A stretch of DNA of 28,190 bases, from NCBI GenBank assembly GCA_964406105.1, contig CAYOQK010000051.1, forward strand, positions 1-28,190, written 5' to 3'. The translations under genes were made by a program, and so were the position numbers. The notes under the pieces are model-generated. The model was given only the letters and a program-made list of their open reading frames with translations, made no database searches and had not been told where the DNA came from. The DNA is from WGAB01 sp964406105 (GTDB taxonomy: Bacteria; Hydrothermota; Hydrothermia; WGAB01). Shown piece after piece: positions 21,335 through 28,190 of this stretch; the first letter of the stretch is position 1; every line of letters begins with the position of its first letter.

Positions 21335-22429
21335 TCAAAGGGTGAGATTGACCTCGGTGTCCTTGTCAAATAGGTGGATGTGGTGGGTATCCACGAACAC
21401 GTCTTGGGTGCTGCCTTCCGGGGGAATATCGCGAGGAGTAATGCGGGAGATGAAGGTCACGTGGTCCACGGAGTAGTACACCAGCACCTCGTTGCCCAGG
21501 GTTTCCTTCAGGTCCACCCGGGCCTTGAAGGAGGGTTCGTGCCCCTGTTTAAAGGCGCCGTGGTAAATGTGTTCTGGACGCACCCCCAGGTACACAGCCT
21601 GGCCTGGTTTCACCTTGCCTTGAAACTCCTTGGGCAGTGGCAGGTCCATGTACTCGTTTTTGAAGTGCAACTGCCCCCCGCGTTCCTCCACCACACCTTC
21701 AAAGAAGTTCATGGGAGGCGAGCCGATGAACCCAGCCACGAACTTGTTGGCCGGCTTGAAGTACAGGGTGATGGGGTCGGCAATCTGCTGGACGGTGCCG
21801 TTGTTGAGGAGCACGATCTTATCGCCGAGGGTCATGGCCTCTACCTGATCATGGGTCACGTAGATGGAGGTAGCCTTCAGGCGTTTGTGGAGTTTGGCCA
21901 GTTCGGCCCGCATGTGTACCCGCATCTTGGCGTCCAGGTTGGGGAGGGGCTCGTCAAACAGGAACACCTTGGGATGGCGAACGATGGCGCGGCCCAGGGC
22001 TACTCGTTGCCGCTGTCCCCCAGAAAGTTGCCGGGGTTTCCGGTCCAAGAGGTGCTCAATACCCAAAATCCTGGCGGCCTCCAGCACCCGTTTTTTGATC
22101 TCCTCCTTGGGCACCTTGCGCATCTTGAGGCCGAAGGCCATGTTATCAAACACGTTCATGTGGGGATAAAGGGCGTAGTTCTGGAACACCATGGCGATGT
22201 CCCGATCCTTGGGGGGCAGGTGGTTTACCACCTGGCCGTCAATCAGGATCTCGCCGGAGGTGGCCTGCTCCAGGCCCGCAATCAAGCGCAGGGTGGTGGT
22301 TTTCCCGCAGCCCGAGGGGCCCAGGATCACCACGAACTCGCCGTCTTCCACCTTGAAGGACACATCCTTTACGCCGATGGCCCCGTTTTCAAAGATCTTG
22401 GTGACCTCTCTGAGTTCAACTTCCGCCAT
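21335..22429 (-). CDS. MalK/UgpC/MsmX-type ABC transporter ATP-binding protein
   Basis: This 364-aa nucleotide-binding subunit belongs to the carbohydrate-import (CUT1) class. It shows Walker A GPSGCGKT (37-44), the Q-loop VFQNYALYPH (Gln83), signature LSGGQRQR (135-142), Walker B VFLFDEP (155-161) and the switch His193 in VTHDQ. The D-loop reads PLPNLDAK where most relatives have PLSNLDAK. The C-terminal regulatory domain has the TOBE pattern with YLGVRPEHIY. It hydrolyses ATP to drive uptake through two permeases and a binding protein, none of which is encoded here. It overlaps accD by 14 bases and directly precedes accC, so it is transcribed with lipid-synthesis genes. It may be a shared ATPase serving several sugar transporters, as MsmX does in Bacillus. 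That is inference. Confidence 0.94.
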   Translation of the reverse strand: MAEVELREVTKIFENGAIGVKDVSFKVEDGEFVVILGPSGCGKTTTLRLIAGLEQATSGEILIDGQVVNHLPPKDRDIAMVFQNYALYPHMNVFDNMAFGLKMRKVPKEEIKKRVLEAARILGIEHLLDRKPRQLSGGQRQRVALGRAIVRHPKVFLFDEPLPNLDAKMRVHMRAELAKLHKRLKATSIYVTHDQVEAMTLGDKIVLLNNGTVQQIADPITLYFKPANKFVAGFIGSPPMNFFEGVVEERGGQLHFKNEYMDLPLPKEFQGKVKPGQAVYLGVRPEHIYHGAFKQGHEPSFKARVDLKETLGNEVLVYYSVDHVTFISRITPRDIPPEGSTQDVFVDTHHIHLFDKDTEVNLTL

Positions 22430-23258
22430 GGTGAACCCCCAGAAGGTTAAAGATGCGGATCAGGGTTTCCTTGAGCTGGTGCCTAGGCACCACGAGATCA
22501 ATCATGCCGTGTTCCAACAGGAACTCCGAGGTTTGGAACCCCGGAGGCAATTGTTGCTTGATGGTGTCTCGGATCACCCGGGGGCCGGCAAAGCCCAGCA
22601 GGGCGCCCGGCTCGGCCAGGATGATGTCTCCCAGTGAAGCGAAGGAGGCCATCACCCCTCCCATGGTGGGATCGGCCAACACGGTAATATAGGGCAGGCG
22701 TGCTTCCTGCAGTTCCACGACACCCACCACGGTTTTGGCCATCTGCATCAGAGAGAGGATGCCCTCGTGCATGCGGGCACCGCCGCCGGAGGCAGTGAGA
22801 GACACAAAGGGCCACCGATGCTCCAAGGCGTGCCGGACCCCTTGAACGAACTTCTCGCCCACCACCGAACCCATGGAGCCCCCAAGGAACCGGAAATCCG
22901 TGAGGAAGAGCACGGTTTTAAAGCCCCCGATGGTGGCTACCCCCACGCGGGCGGCCTCCCTTAGACCCGTTTTTTGCTGAGACTTCTTCACCTTTTCTGG
23001 GTACTGAGGGAACTCCAACGGGTCCAGGGACTCCAGGTGGGCGGCGATCTCCTGGTCAAAGTCGCCGGAATCGGTGAGGATCCGCAGGTAGTCCGGGATG
23101 CCAATGCGAAAGTGGTATCCACAATGGGGACACACGTAAAGGTTTTCCTCCAGTTTGGGCAGGTACAGGAGTTCGCCGCACTTTTTGCACTTGAGCCACT
23201 TGCCCGACGGGATCTCGCGGGGCTTGAGCTCATCGGGCTTCCGGGAGCGGAAAAACAT
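22416..23258 (-). CDS. accD: Acetyl-CoA carboxylase carboxyltransferase beta subunit
   Basis: The product (280 aa), with AccA, moves the carboxyl group from biotin to acetyl-CoA to form malonyl-CoA. The N-terminal zinc ribbon is intact: CKKC (Cys24, Cys27) and CPHC (Cys43, Cys46). The crotonase-like body contains FRFLGGSMGSVVGEKF, LTASGGGARMHEGILSLMQM, PTMGGVMASFASLGDIILAEPGALLGFAGPRV and the C-terminal EFLLEHGMIDLVV, all family hallmarks. Length is typical. The start is ATG 23258, not the longer frame to 23321, because a perfect TATAAT lies at 23269-23274 and the family starts at MFF. There is no Shine-Dalgarno sequence, and the mRNA is predicted to be nearly leaderless. It is the first gene of the accD, ABC ATPase and accC unit. 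Confidence 0.96.
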   Translation of the reverse strand: MFFRSRKPDELKPREIPSGKWLKCKKCGELLYLPKLEENLYVCPHCGYHFRIGIPDYLRILTDSGDFDQEIAAHLESLDPLEFPQYPEKVKKSQQKTGLREAARVGVATIGGFKTVLFLTDFRFLGGSMGSVVGEKFVQGVRHALEHRWPFVSLTASGGGARMHEGILSLMQMAKTVVGVVELQEARLPYITVLADPTMGGVMASFASLGDIILAEPGALLGFAGPRVIRDTIKQQLPPGFQTSEFLLEHGMIDLVVPRHQLKETLIRIFNLLGVHHGGS

Positions 23259-23268
23259 GGTTCCGACA

Positions 23269-23297
23269 ATTATAACCGTGCCCTCGGAACGACACAA
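23269..23297 (-). promoter_or_regulatory. Promoter of accD (nearly leaderless)
   Basis: On the - strand a perfect -10 TATAAT (23269-23274) is paired with a -35 TTGTGT (23292-23297) at 17 bp. The predicted start, about 23262, lies four bases before the accD ATG. It begins eight bases beyond the UPF0104 stop codon, so accD has its own promoter behind the preceding operon. Confidence 0.7.
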
Positions 23298-23304
23298 AGG
23301 GGGC

Positions 23305-24219
23305 TCACCCCCGGGGTCCACGGCGATGCAGCACCGCCACAGGCACGAGCAGGAGGAGGTCGCCCAGGGTGGCTGCCAATCGGGTGATCAGGGCAGCTAA
23401 GGGGGCGAGCCCCGGCCCCAGCACGGGGTTCAGTGCCACGGTGAGCACACCTTCCCGCACACCCAAACCTCCCGGGGCGAAGGGGGCCAAAAGCCCCAGC
23501 ACCCAAGCCAGGGCAAAGGCCGTAAGCAGGGCTGCATAGGGCAGGTGTAGGCCAAAGGACCGGAGGAACAGATAGTGGCCCAAAACCCTCAAGGCCCAAA
23601 CGGCCAGGAACACCAAGAACCAAAGAAAGAGGTGGCGGTAATCCCAACGAACCTGGGGCACATCACGGCCCAGTCGTCGGAGGACGGTTCGGAGCACCGC
23701 CGGGTGCAGGATCAAGAAGAACCCCACCAGCACACCCAAAGGCATCCACGGGGGCACCTGGGGCAAGGAGGGAAGCCAAGCCCGGGTGAGCACAGGCAGG
23801 GTCATCAAGCCCCAGGCGAGCCCGGCCATAAGGTCCAGGATCACCTCTACGGTGACACTCCAAAACACCAGGGAGCGGCGTCCTTCGGGCACGAGGTACA
23901 CCCGACCCAGCACCACCCACACTTTGCCCGGAAGGTATCTACCCATCCGCGACAGGGCCCAGGCGTAGTAGGCACGGCCTGGGGGGATACGTTCACCAGT
24001 GCGGGCCAGGATGTCGCGCCACACAAAGGGCATCACGGAGTTGGCCAAGGCCAGTAGGCCCAGTCCTGCCAGGCCCAGGGGAGGAGAAAGATGCCAGGGA
24101 TACTGGCGAAGGACGTCCAGGTTCTGCCATACCCGGTACACCACAAAGCCCACGAGGGCCAGGACTACGCCTTGTCCCAGCCATTGCCACCATCGCTTTG
24201 GGGAACGGGATCGGGCCAA
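23305..24219 (-). CDS. UPF0104/lysylphosphatidylglycerol-synthase-type integral membrane protein
   Basis: This 304-aa polytopic membrane protein has about eight hydrophobic segments, for example GVVLALVGFVVYRVW near the N-terminus and LFLWFLVFLAVWALRVLG. The family motif appears near the C-terminus as APFAPGGLGVREGVL, which matches the PGGLGxxE loop of UPF0104/AglD/MprF flippase-like domains. Such proteins are linked to lipid or glycan carrier translocation across the inner membrane; its own substrate is unknown. It starts at TTG (24217-24219), three bases after the nadE stop. No ATG in frame is available nearby and no clear ribosome-binding site is seen, so expression probably depends on translation of nadE. 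It is the last gene of the TlpA, glutaminase, nadE operon. Confidence 0.85.
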   Translation of the reverse strand: MARSRSPKRWWQWLGQGVVLALVGFVVYRVWQNLDVLRQYPWHLSPPLGLAGLGLLALANSVMPFVWRDILARTGERIPPGRAYYAWALSRMGRYLPGKVWVVLGRVYLVPEGRRSLVFWSVTVEVILDLMAGLAWGLMTLPVLTRAWLPSLPQVPPWMPLGVLVGFFLILHPAVLRTVLRRLGRDVPQVRWDYRHLFLWFLVFLAVWALRVLGHYLFLRSFGLHLPYAALLTAFALAWVLGLLAPFAPGGLGVREGVLTVALNPVLGPGLAPLAALITRLAATLGDLLLLVPVAVLHRRGPRG

Positions 24220-24222
24220 GGT

Positions 24223-25083
24223 TCAGTAGCGTTCCACGGGGTACCGCCAATCCTTGTCCAAACACATGGAGGAGATCCGGGTGATGGTGGGCGTGCGGCG
24301 TTTGTGCTCGTTCCGAATCACGCGTTGGTAGATGTCCAGCACCGCCTCTTCCGGGAGATTCAGCACTTGAGAGGTCTCGCGGACCGAGAGCTCCAGGTCC
24401 ACCAAGCAGTAGAGCACGCGATCAATCTCCGCATAGGTGTGGCCGAGTTCCTCCTCATCCGTTTGGCCCTTCCACAGGCCTGCTGAGGGCTTCTTTTTGA
24501 TGATATTGGCGGGCAGCCCCAGGTACTCAGCCAACTGCCACACCTGGGTCTTATAGAGATCGCCGATGGGGTAGATATCGGCAGCGAGGTCGCCGTACTT
24601 GGTACCGTATCCCAAGAGCAGTTCGGTTTTGTTGGACGTGCCCACCACGATGAAGCCCAACAGGTTGGCATAGAGGTAGTTGAGGATCATGCGCACCCGG
24701 GGTTTGACGTTGGCCAGGGCCAAGCGCTGTACGGATTCCGGAACATCCTGATCCGGCATGTAGCGTTGGAAGAGGTGCACCGCCTCATTGATGGCGATCA
24801 CCCGATGGGGAATCCGATGTTGTTCCACGAGGTTGAGGGCATCCCGCAGGTCCCATTCCGGGGTCACCCCCTCCTCTGGCATGATCAGGGCGAGCATGCG
24901 GTCGCCCAGGGCCCGTTGGGTTAGGAGGGCCACCAGCGAGGAGTCAATGCCTCCGGAAAGGGCCACCAGCCCACCCTGGGCTCCCACCTTTTCCACCCGG
25001 GTGCGGATGGATTTCACCAGGATGCGGGTAATGGTGGGCAGTTCCGACACCGGCAGTTCGGGTTGAATCCGGCCGTTCATCAT
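24223..25083 (-). CDS. nadE: NAD+ synthetase (amidating domain)
   Basis: The product (286 aa) amidates nicotinic acid adenine dinucleotide to NAD+ through an adenylate intermediate. The PP-loop ATP signature SGGIDSS is at residues 43-49. The conserved VGTSNKTELLLGYGTKYGD and IYPIGDLYKTQVWQLAEYLG follow, as does SAGLWKGQTDEEELG. The length is that of a stand-alone NH3-dependent enzyme. The gene directly before it encodes a nitrilase-type glutaminase domain, overlapping by ATGA (25080-25083). Together they reproduce the two domains of glutamine-dependent NadE as separate chains that probably form a complex. Two ATGs stand in tandem (25083 and 25080); the first gives the overlap. The function is firm; use of glutamine through the neighbour is inference. 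Confidence 0.96.
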   Translation of the reverse strand: MMNGRIQPELPVSELPTITRILVKSIRTRVEKVGAQGGLVALSGGIDSSLVALLTQRALGDRMLALIMPEEGVTPEWDLRDALNLVEQHRIPHRVIAINEAVHLFQRYMPDQDVPESVQRLALANVKPRVRMILNYLYANLLGFIVVGTSNKTELLLGYGTKYGDLAADIYPIGDLYKTQVWQLAEYLGLPANIIKKKPSAGLWKGQTDEEELGHTYAEIDRVLYCLVDLELSVRETSQVLNLPEEAVLDIYQRVIRNEHKRRTPTITRISSMCLDKDWRYPVERY

Positions 25084-25940
25084 CCATTCTCCCGGGTCAT
25101 TTCGTCGTAGGCCCGGAGCAATTCCTCCAGGATTTCGCGTCGGACCTCACGAACCCGAAGATCACGCCGCCGTAAGGTTTTGGATTCTTCCAGGTCCACG
25201 TCCACCACCAGCAGGTGCTCCTCCAGAAGGGGAGCCATAGCGATGAGTTCGCCCCTGGCCGAAAACACCATGCTGCCTCCCCAGTAGGTTACCCCATCCT
25301 GCACCCCCGCTTGGTTCACAAAGGCCACGGGCAAAAGGTTGTCCAGCACCCGTTCCTGCAGGAAGTTTTGCCAGGTTTTGACCTTGGTGGTGGTATAGGG
25401 AGAGGCCGAGAGGACAATGAGGATCTCAGCACCGCGAAAGGTGAGGGCACGGGCAGGTTCCGGGAACCACACGTCCTCACAGATCAGAATGCCAAGACGG
25501 CCAAAGGGGGTAGAAAACACCGGCAACCGATGGCCTGGGGCAAAGTATCGCTTTTCATCAAACAGCCGGTAATTGACGAGTTGTACCTTGCGGTACACGC
25601 CCTGGATCCGGCCCTCGCCGATGAGGGCGGCTGCGTTGTGGAAAAATCCCAGGGGCGTGCGGTCCACGAACCCTACGATGGTCCAAAGGCCCAGGTCCGA
25701 AGCGAACTCCCGGATCTCTTCCAGGGCCGTGAGGTTCTCCTCCACCTTATCCAGGTAGATGTCCCCTGAGCCAAAGCCCAAGGTGGCCAGTTCCGGGGTC
25801 ACCGCCAGATCCACCCCTTGATCCTTGGCTTGCTTCAGGAAATGTTGGATGCGCTCACGGTTGCCTGCGATATCGCCCAAGCGGGTTTCAATCTGCAGGA
25901 GCCCGAGGCGGATCTTGCGGCTCATGGGGTTGGGTGTCAC
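25080..25940 (-). CDS. Nitrilase-superfamily amidohydrolase, probable glutaminase partner of NadE
   Basis: This 286-aa carbon-nitrogen hydrolase has the complete Glu-Lys-Cys triad: Glu50 in VTPELATLGF, Lys118 in YRKVQLVNY and Cys154 in ILICEDVWFPE. The sequence resembles the N-terminal glutaminase domain of glutamine-dependent NAD synthetases, which releases ammonia for the synthetase. RKVQLVNYRLFDEKRYFAPG and SASPYTTTK are typical of that branch. GTG 25940 is chosen as the start because AAGGAGG lies six bases before it; an ATG five codons later (25925) is possible. It overlaps the upstream TlpA-like gene as GTGA and nadE as ATGA. The immediate coupling to nadE supports a split two-chain synthetase. 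A separate omega-amidase role cannot be excluded. Confidence 0.9.
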   Translation of the reverse strand: MTPNPMSRKIRLGLLQIETRLGDIAGNRERIQHFLKQAKDQGVDLAVTPELATLGFGSGDIYLDKVEENLTALEEIREFASDLGLWTIVGFVDRTPLGFFHNAAALIGEGRIQGVYRKVQLVNYRLFDEKRYFAPGHRLPVFSTPFGRLGILICEDVWFPEPARALTFRGAEILIVLSASPYTTTKVKTWQNFLQERVLDNLLPVAFVNQAGVQDGVTYWGGSMVFSARGELIAMAPLLEEHLLVVDVDLEESKTLRRRDLRVREVRREILEELLRAYDEMTRENG

Positions 25941-27895
25941 GATTTGCCTCCTTGGACGCTCAATTTTAAAGCGACGCCTTCAAGCAGAGCCCGGATCCGT
26001 GCCTGCAGCCGCTCGGCCGTACCCGGCATATACCCCACCTGCTTGAACACAATACGACCCCTGGGAGACACGATGAAATGCGTGGGAAAGGCATTGGCCT
26101 GGAACCGCTCGCGCACGGCACGGCCTTCCACCACATGGCGGTATGCAAAGGGCTGCTTTTGAAGGAACCGGGCCACCGTGGCGGAATCCTCATCGGTGAC
26201 CGCCAGGAAAACCACCTGGGGCACCTGTTGAAACTGCTTCACCAGTTGATTGAGTTCTGGGATCTCCTGACGGCAAGGGCCACACCAGGTGGCCCAGAAG
26301 TTGAGCACCACCACCCGGCCCTGGAGATCTTGGAGCCGAAGGGTATCGCCCTCCAGGGTTCGGGCAACGAAGTCCGGTGCCAACGGAAACTGCTGTTGGA
26401 GCTTGTGTTCCAACCCAGCGAGATACCGATCAAAGGGCAGGGTATCGGCCCGATGGGTCCACACCACGCGCAACAGGGAATCGGCGGTGGTGTCCGCGTG
26501 GAAGAATCGCAGAACCGCCAGTGCCTGCTCCGCCGAGGTCCAGTGCTGGGTGGCCACCGCGGCTTGGGCATAGAGGGCCAAATCCGAGGCCCAGAGCACA
26601 AACAGATTCTCCTTCTGTTGGATCCAGGCGTCCAGGAGACGGAACGCCTCCTCCGCGCGATGATGTTTTAAGGCCCACGAGGCCCGCCTCTTCACCGTCT
26701 CCTCGTGCCACCGCCTTAGCAGGCGATAGAAGTCGTTTAACCGATCCCAGGAAACCAGGCCGAAACTGCGGCGTACTTGGATTGGATCCTCTAACCACTG
26801 TTGCCGGGCGCGGACCAGAAAGGTCTCTAAGGCCGTGTCCGGTTGGCCGGTGAGCCATCCCTGGGCCACGTATTCCATCACCCCCAGGGTATTGCCGTCC
26901 AGGTCCCGCTTGCGTTGCAATTCCTGTACATAGGTCCGGAACGCCTCGTGCCGCTCCATGGGAACAAACCGATAGGTCAAGAACCAGCGGAACAGCAGGT
27001 TCCCCCGGATCATCTGGCGCAACTGTGGATCTTTTTGATAGGCCTGCCACAGGGAATCGGCCCGTTCAGGATCGCGGTATAGCCGGCCGTCGGGGCCCTG
27101 AATCCATCGGCGAAACCGGGCATGCCAGGTGTAAAGGCTGCGGGGTGCCTTCTGCTGGAGTTGATGCAGGTAGGCACGGGCCAAAGCGGTGTCCCTCAAG
27201 TGGTAAAAGGCCAGGACCCACCCCTGGTATAGCCGATTGGGGCGATCGTCCGAAGGCGGAAACCGCTGCAGCAGGGAATCACGAAGCCACAGGGATGCCA
27301 TCGTGTCCTCGGTGGCCAGGGCGCTCCAGAGGCGTCGGCGAAGCTCAGGGTGCGGATGCCTCTGGAGCCAACGACGCAGGGTATCCACCTCGGTGGAAAA
27401 GTAAAGCGAAGCCAACACCCCATAGGCCAGATCCGCCTGGGGGGAGGGCGTGAGATGTACAGCAGCCGTTGGGCCTGCCACCAAGATCTGGTGCACCGTA
27501 TCCTCCAGGGCCAGAAGCACCAGAAAGGCCGAATCCGAGGTGGGAACCCGGGCCTCGGTGGCCTGTTGAAGGGGCACAATCCGCACCGTGTGCAGGAAGG
27601 GCGTGCTGCCCACGTATTCATTGACCCACAGGTAACCGTTCACCGGGCGGTTCCAACGGACCCACAGGGTATCTCCGGGTCGCGTGGGCGCCCATTGGAG
27701 TCGGAGCTCCGTTTGGGAACGCCGGCACCCCGCGCCCCCCATCAGGGCGGCCAGCACCACGACCTGTAACAAAAATCCAAGGAGGGACGGGCGGGCCCAG
27801 GTTCCAAGGCGGAGGAAGGAAGGGCTGGGCCCAAGGTGCGGGCGCCCATCCCAACGCCGGTTCCTAACGTGAAAACGTGTGCCAGGGAGTTCCAT
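25937..27895 (-). CDS. Large exported TlpA/ResA-like thioredoxin-domain protein
   Basis: The 652-aa product has a basic N-terminal region and a membrane segment (LLGFLLQVVVLAALMGGAGC), ending in a cysteine that may be a lipid anchor, although the lipobox is not canonical. A long, mainly alpha-helical middle (about 200-500) is rich in Arg, Trp and Leu with TPR-like spacing, such as ALARAYLHQLQQKAP and RAEEAFRLLDAWIQQ. The C-terminal thioredoxin domain has the redox motif WCGPC (Cys538, Cys541) in LNFWATWCGPCRQEIPEL and the cis-proline in FPTHF, as in TlpA/ResA. It would act as a disulfide reductase or sensor in the periplasm. ATG 27895 is preceded by GGAGGTG. It leads the NAD-synthesis operon; the link is unexplained. 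Confidence 0.88.
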   Translation of the reverse strand: MELPGTRFHVRNRRWDGRPHLGPSPSFLRLGTWARPSLLGFLLQVVVLAALMGGAGCRRSQTELRLQWAPTRPGDTLWVRWNRPVNGYLWVNEYVGSTPFLHTVRIVPLQQATEARVPTSDSAFLVLLALEDTVHQILVAGPTAAVHLTPSPQADLAYGVLASLYFSTEVDTLRRWLQRHPHPELRRRLWSALATEDTMASLWLRDSLLQRFPPSDDRPNRLYQGWVLAFYHLRDTALARAYLHQLQQKAPRSLYTWHARFRRWIQGPDGRLYRDPERADSLWQAYQKDPQLRQMIRGNLLFRWFLTYRFVPMERHEAFRTYVQELQRKRDLDGNTLGVMEYVAQGWLTGQPDTALETFLVRARQQWLEDPIQVRRSFGLVSWDRLNDFYRLLRRWHEETVKRRASWALKHHRAEEAFRLLDAWIQQKENLFVLWASDLALYAQAAVATQHWTSAEQALAVLRFFHADTTADSLLRVVWTHRADTLPFDRYLAGLEHKLQQQFPLAPDFVARTLEGDTLRLQDLQGRVVVLNFWATWCGPCRQEIPELNQLVKQFQQVPQVVFLAVTDEDSATVARFLQKQPFAYRHVVEGRAVRERFQANAFPTHFIVSPRGRIVFKQVGYMPGTAERLQARIRALLEGVALKLSVQGGKS

Positions 27896-27953
27896 CGCAC
27901 ACCTCCATAGATTTAGGGCTCTACCGCTGATCTTGGCCTTCACTACCTGGGGG

Positions 27954-27982
27954 ATTGTGCTCGCCACCCAGGCCAAAGTCAA
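27954..27982 (-). promoter_or_regulatory. Promoter of the TlpA-like/nadE operon
   Basis: On the - strand the -35 box TTGACT (27977-27982) and the -10 box CACAAT (27954-27959) are 17 bp apart. The expected start is near 27947, giving a leader of about 50 bases that ends with GGAGGTG. Confidence 0.6.
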
Positions 27983-28015
27983 GGGACACCAAGGGGTATG
28001 AAGCCATTCCAGGTA

Positions 28016-28051
28016 AAGCACGGCCGGGGCCGCCGTTGGCGGCCCCGGCCG
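28016..28051 (-). terminator. Hairpin after the secreted-protein gene
   Basis: A perfect 13-bp GC stem (28021-28033 with 28039-28051) lies about 20 bases after the stop of the partial gene. It is followed on the - strand by TGCTTTA, a poor U-run. It resembles the long GC terminators elsewhere in the window. Confidence 0.65.
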
Positions 28052-28072
28052 TGGAGATCTCCCGACGGAACC

Positions 28073-28190
28073 CTACTTCAAAAGCACCGTGCGGGCCTGT
28101 TTTACAGCGTGTCCCTCATAACTCAGCCGCACCACATACACACCAGAGGCCAGCGAGGGCGCAGTGATCTGCAGAGTTTGGGCCCTGGGA
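28073..28190 (-). CDS. C-terminus of a secreted protein with type IX-like sorting tail (partial)
   Basis: Reading from the right edge on the - strand, 38 codons end at TAG (28073-28075). The fragment includes ITAPSLASGVYVVRLSYEG and ends ARTVLLK. The pattern SGVYxVRL followed by a basic stretch and a final VLLK matches the closing strands of a Por/type IX secretion sorting domain. The same pattern closes the subtilase at 6417-9974, where it reads SGVYFLTL and ends KVVVLR. The rest of the protein lies outside the window, so its main function cannot be read. The short length limits certainty, but the tail is characteristic and the frame ends just before a strong hairpin. Confidence 0.75.
   Translation of the reverse strand, partial: PRAQTLQITAPSLASGVYVVRLSYEGHAVKQARTVLLK

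Noticed and set aside
23259..23321. 21-codon extension of accD
   Set aside because: It would include the perfect TATAAT and is not part of the AccD family; the protein begins at MFF.
1..28190. CRISPR array, insertion sequence, prophage or replication origin
   Set aside because: No regularly spaced repeats, transposase, integrase or phage genes, or DnaA-box cluster could be seen.

Overview
The window is a gene-dense, GC-rich stretch of a bacterial chromosome from an organism with an outer membrane. An OmpA-family protein, a BamD-like lipoprotein, a LolA-like protein and an outer-membrane barrel are encoded here, together with a type IV pilus retraction ATPase (PilT). Two secreted proteins end in C-terminal tails of the type IX secretion (Por) sorting kind. 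The same window carries an archaeal/vacuolar-type ATP synthase B subunit, an RNA 3'-phosphate cyclase and a UPF0282-like protein fragment. This mixture fits an uncultured, probably thermophilic lineage near the FCB group, such as WOR-3/Hydrothermota-like bacteria. That placement is inference from gene content; no rRNA is present to test it. I saw no insertion sequence, phage gene or CRISPR array.

Layout. Positions 1-1300 hold the end of a UPF0282-like gene, mscL with a zinc-ribbon tail, and a gene-free stretch containing a 23-bp inverted repeat with a nested hairpin. Positions 1230-6274 (+) form an envelope-export operon: a TetR regulator with a promoter and palindromic operator, an MMPL/RND exporter, a LolA-like protein and a DUF1302-like barrel. 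Positions 6356-14741 (-) hold a large secreted subtilase, V-type ATPase subunit B, rtcA coupled to a secreted beta-propeller gene, a 44-residue orphan peptide gene with its own promoter and terminators, and nadA. Positions 14825-18544 (+) hold a BamD-like lipoprotein, an OmpA-family protein and an M19 dipeptidase. Next come pilT (-) and a tRNA-Arg (+) fired from back-to-back promoters. Positions 19991-27895 (-) are two consecutive operons: TlpA-like lipoprotein, nitrilase-type glutaminase, nadE and a UPF0104 membrane protein, followed by accD, a MalK/UgpC-type ABC ATPase and accC. The window closes in the C-terminus of another sorted secreted protein.

How the genes fit together. NAD synthesis appears twice: nadA for quinolinate, and a glutaminase plus synthetase pair for the last amidation step. 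Two subunits of acetyl-CoA carboxylase supply malonyl-CoA, and several clusters serve the cell envelope. Promoters are readable at many gene heads, with a -35 resembling TTGAC/TTGC, a -10 resembling TATNNT and a spacer of exactly 17 bp. Three of them (BamD-like gene, pilT, accD) place the predicted transcript start within about five bases of the start codon, and none of these genes has a Shine-Dalgarno site, which points to leaderless mRNAs. Most other genes have strong GGAGG sites.

The least explained elements are the structured region at 740-1046, the 44-aa gene at 13532-13666 with its hairpin-containing leader, and the coupled rtcA/beta-propeller pair. All functional calls come from reading the sequence and from family knowledge; no database search was possible.
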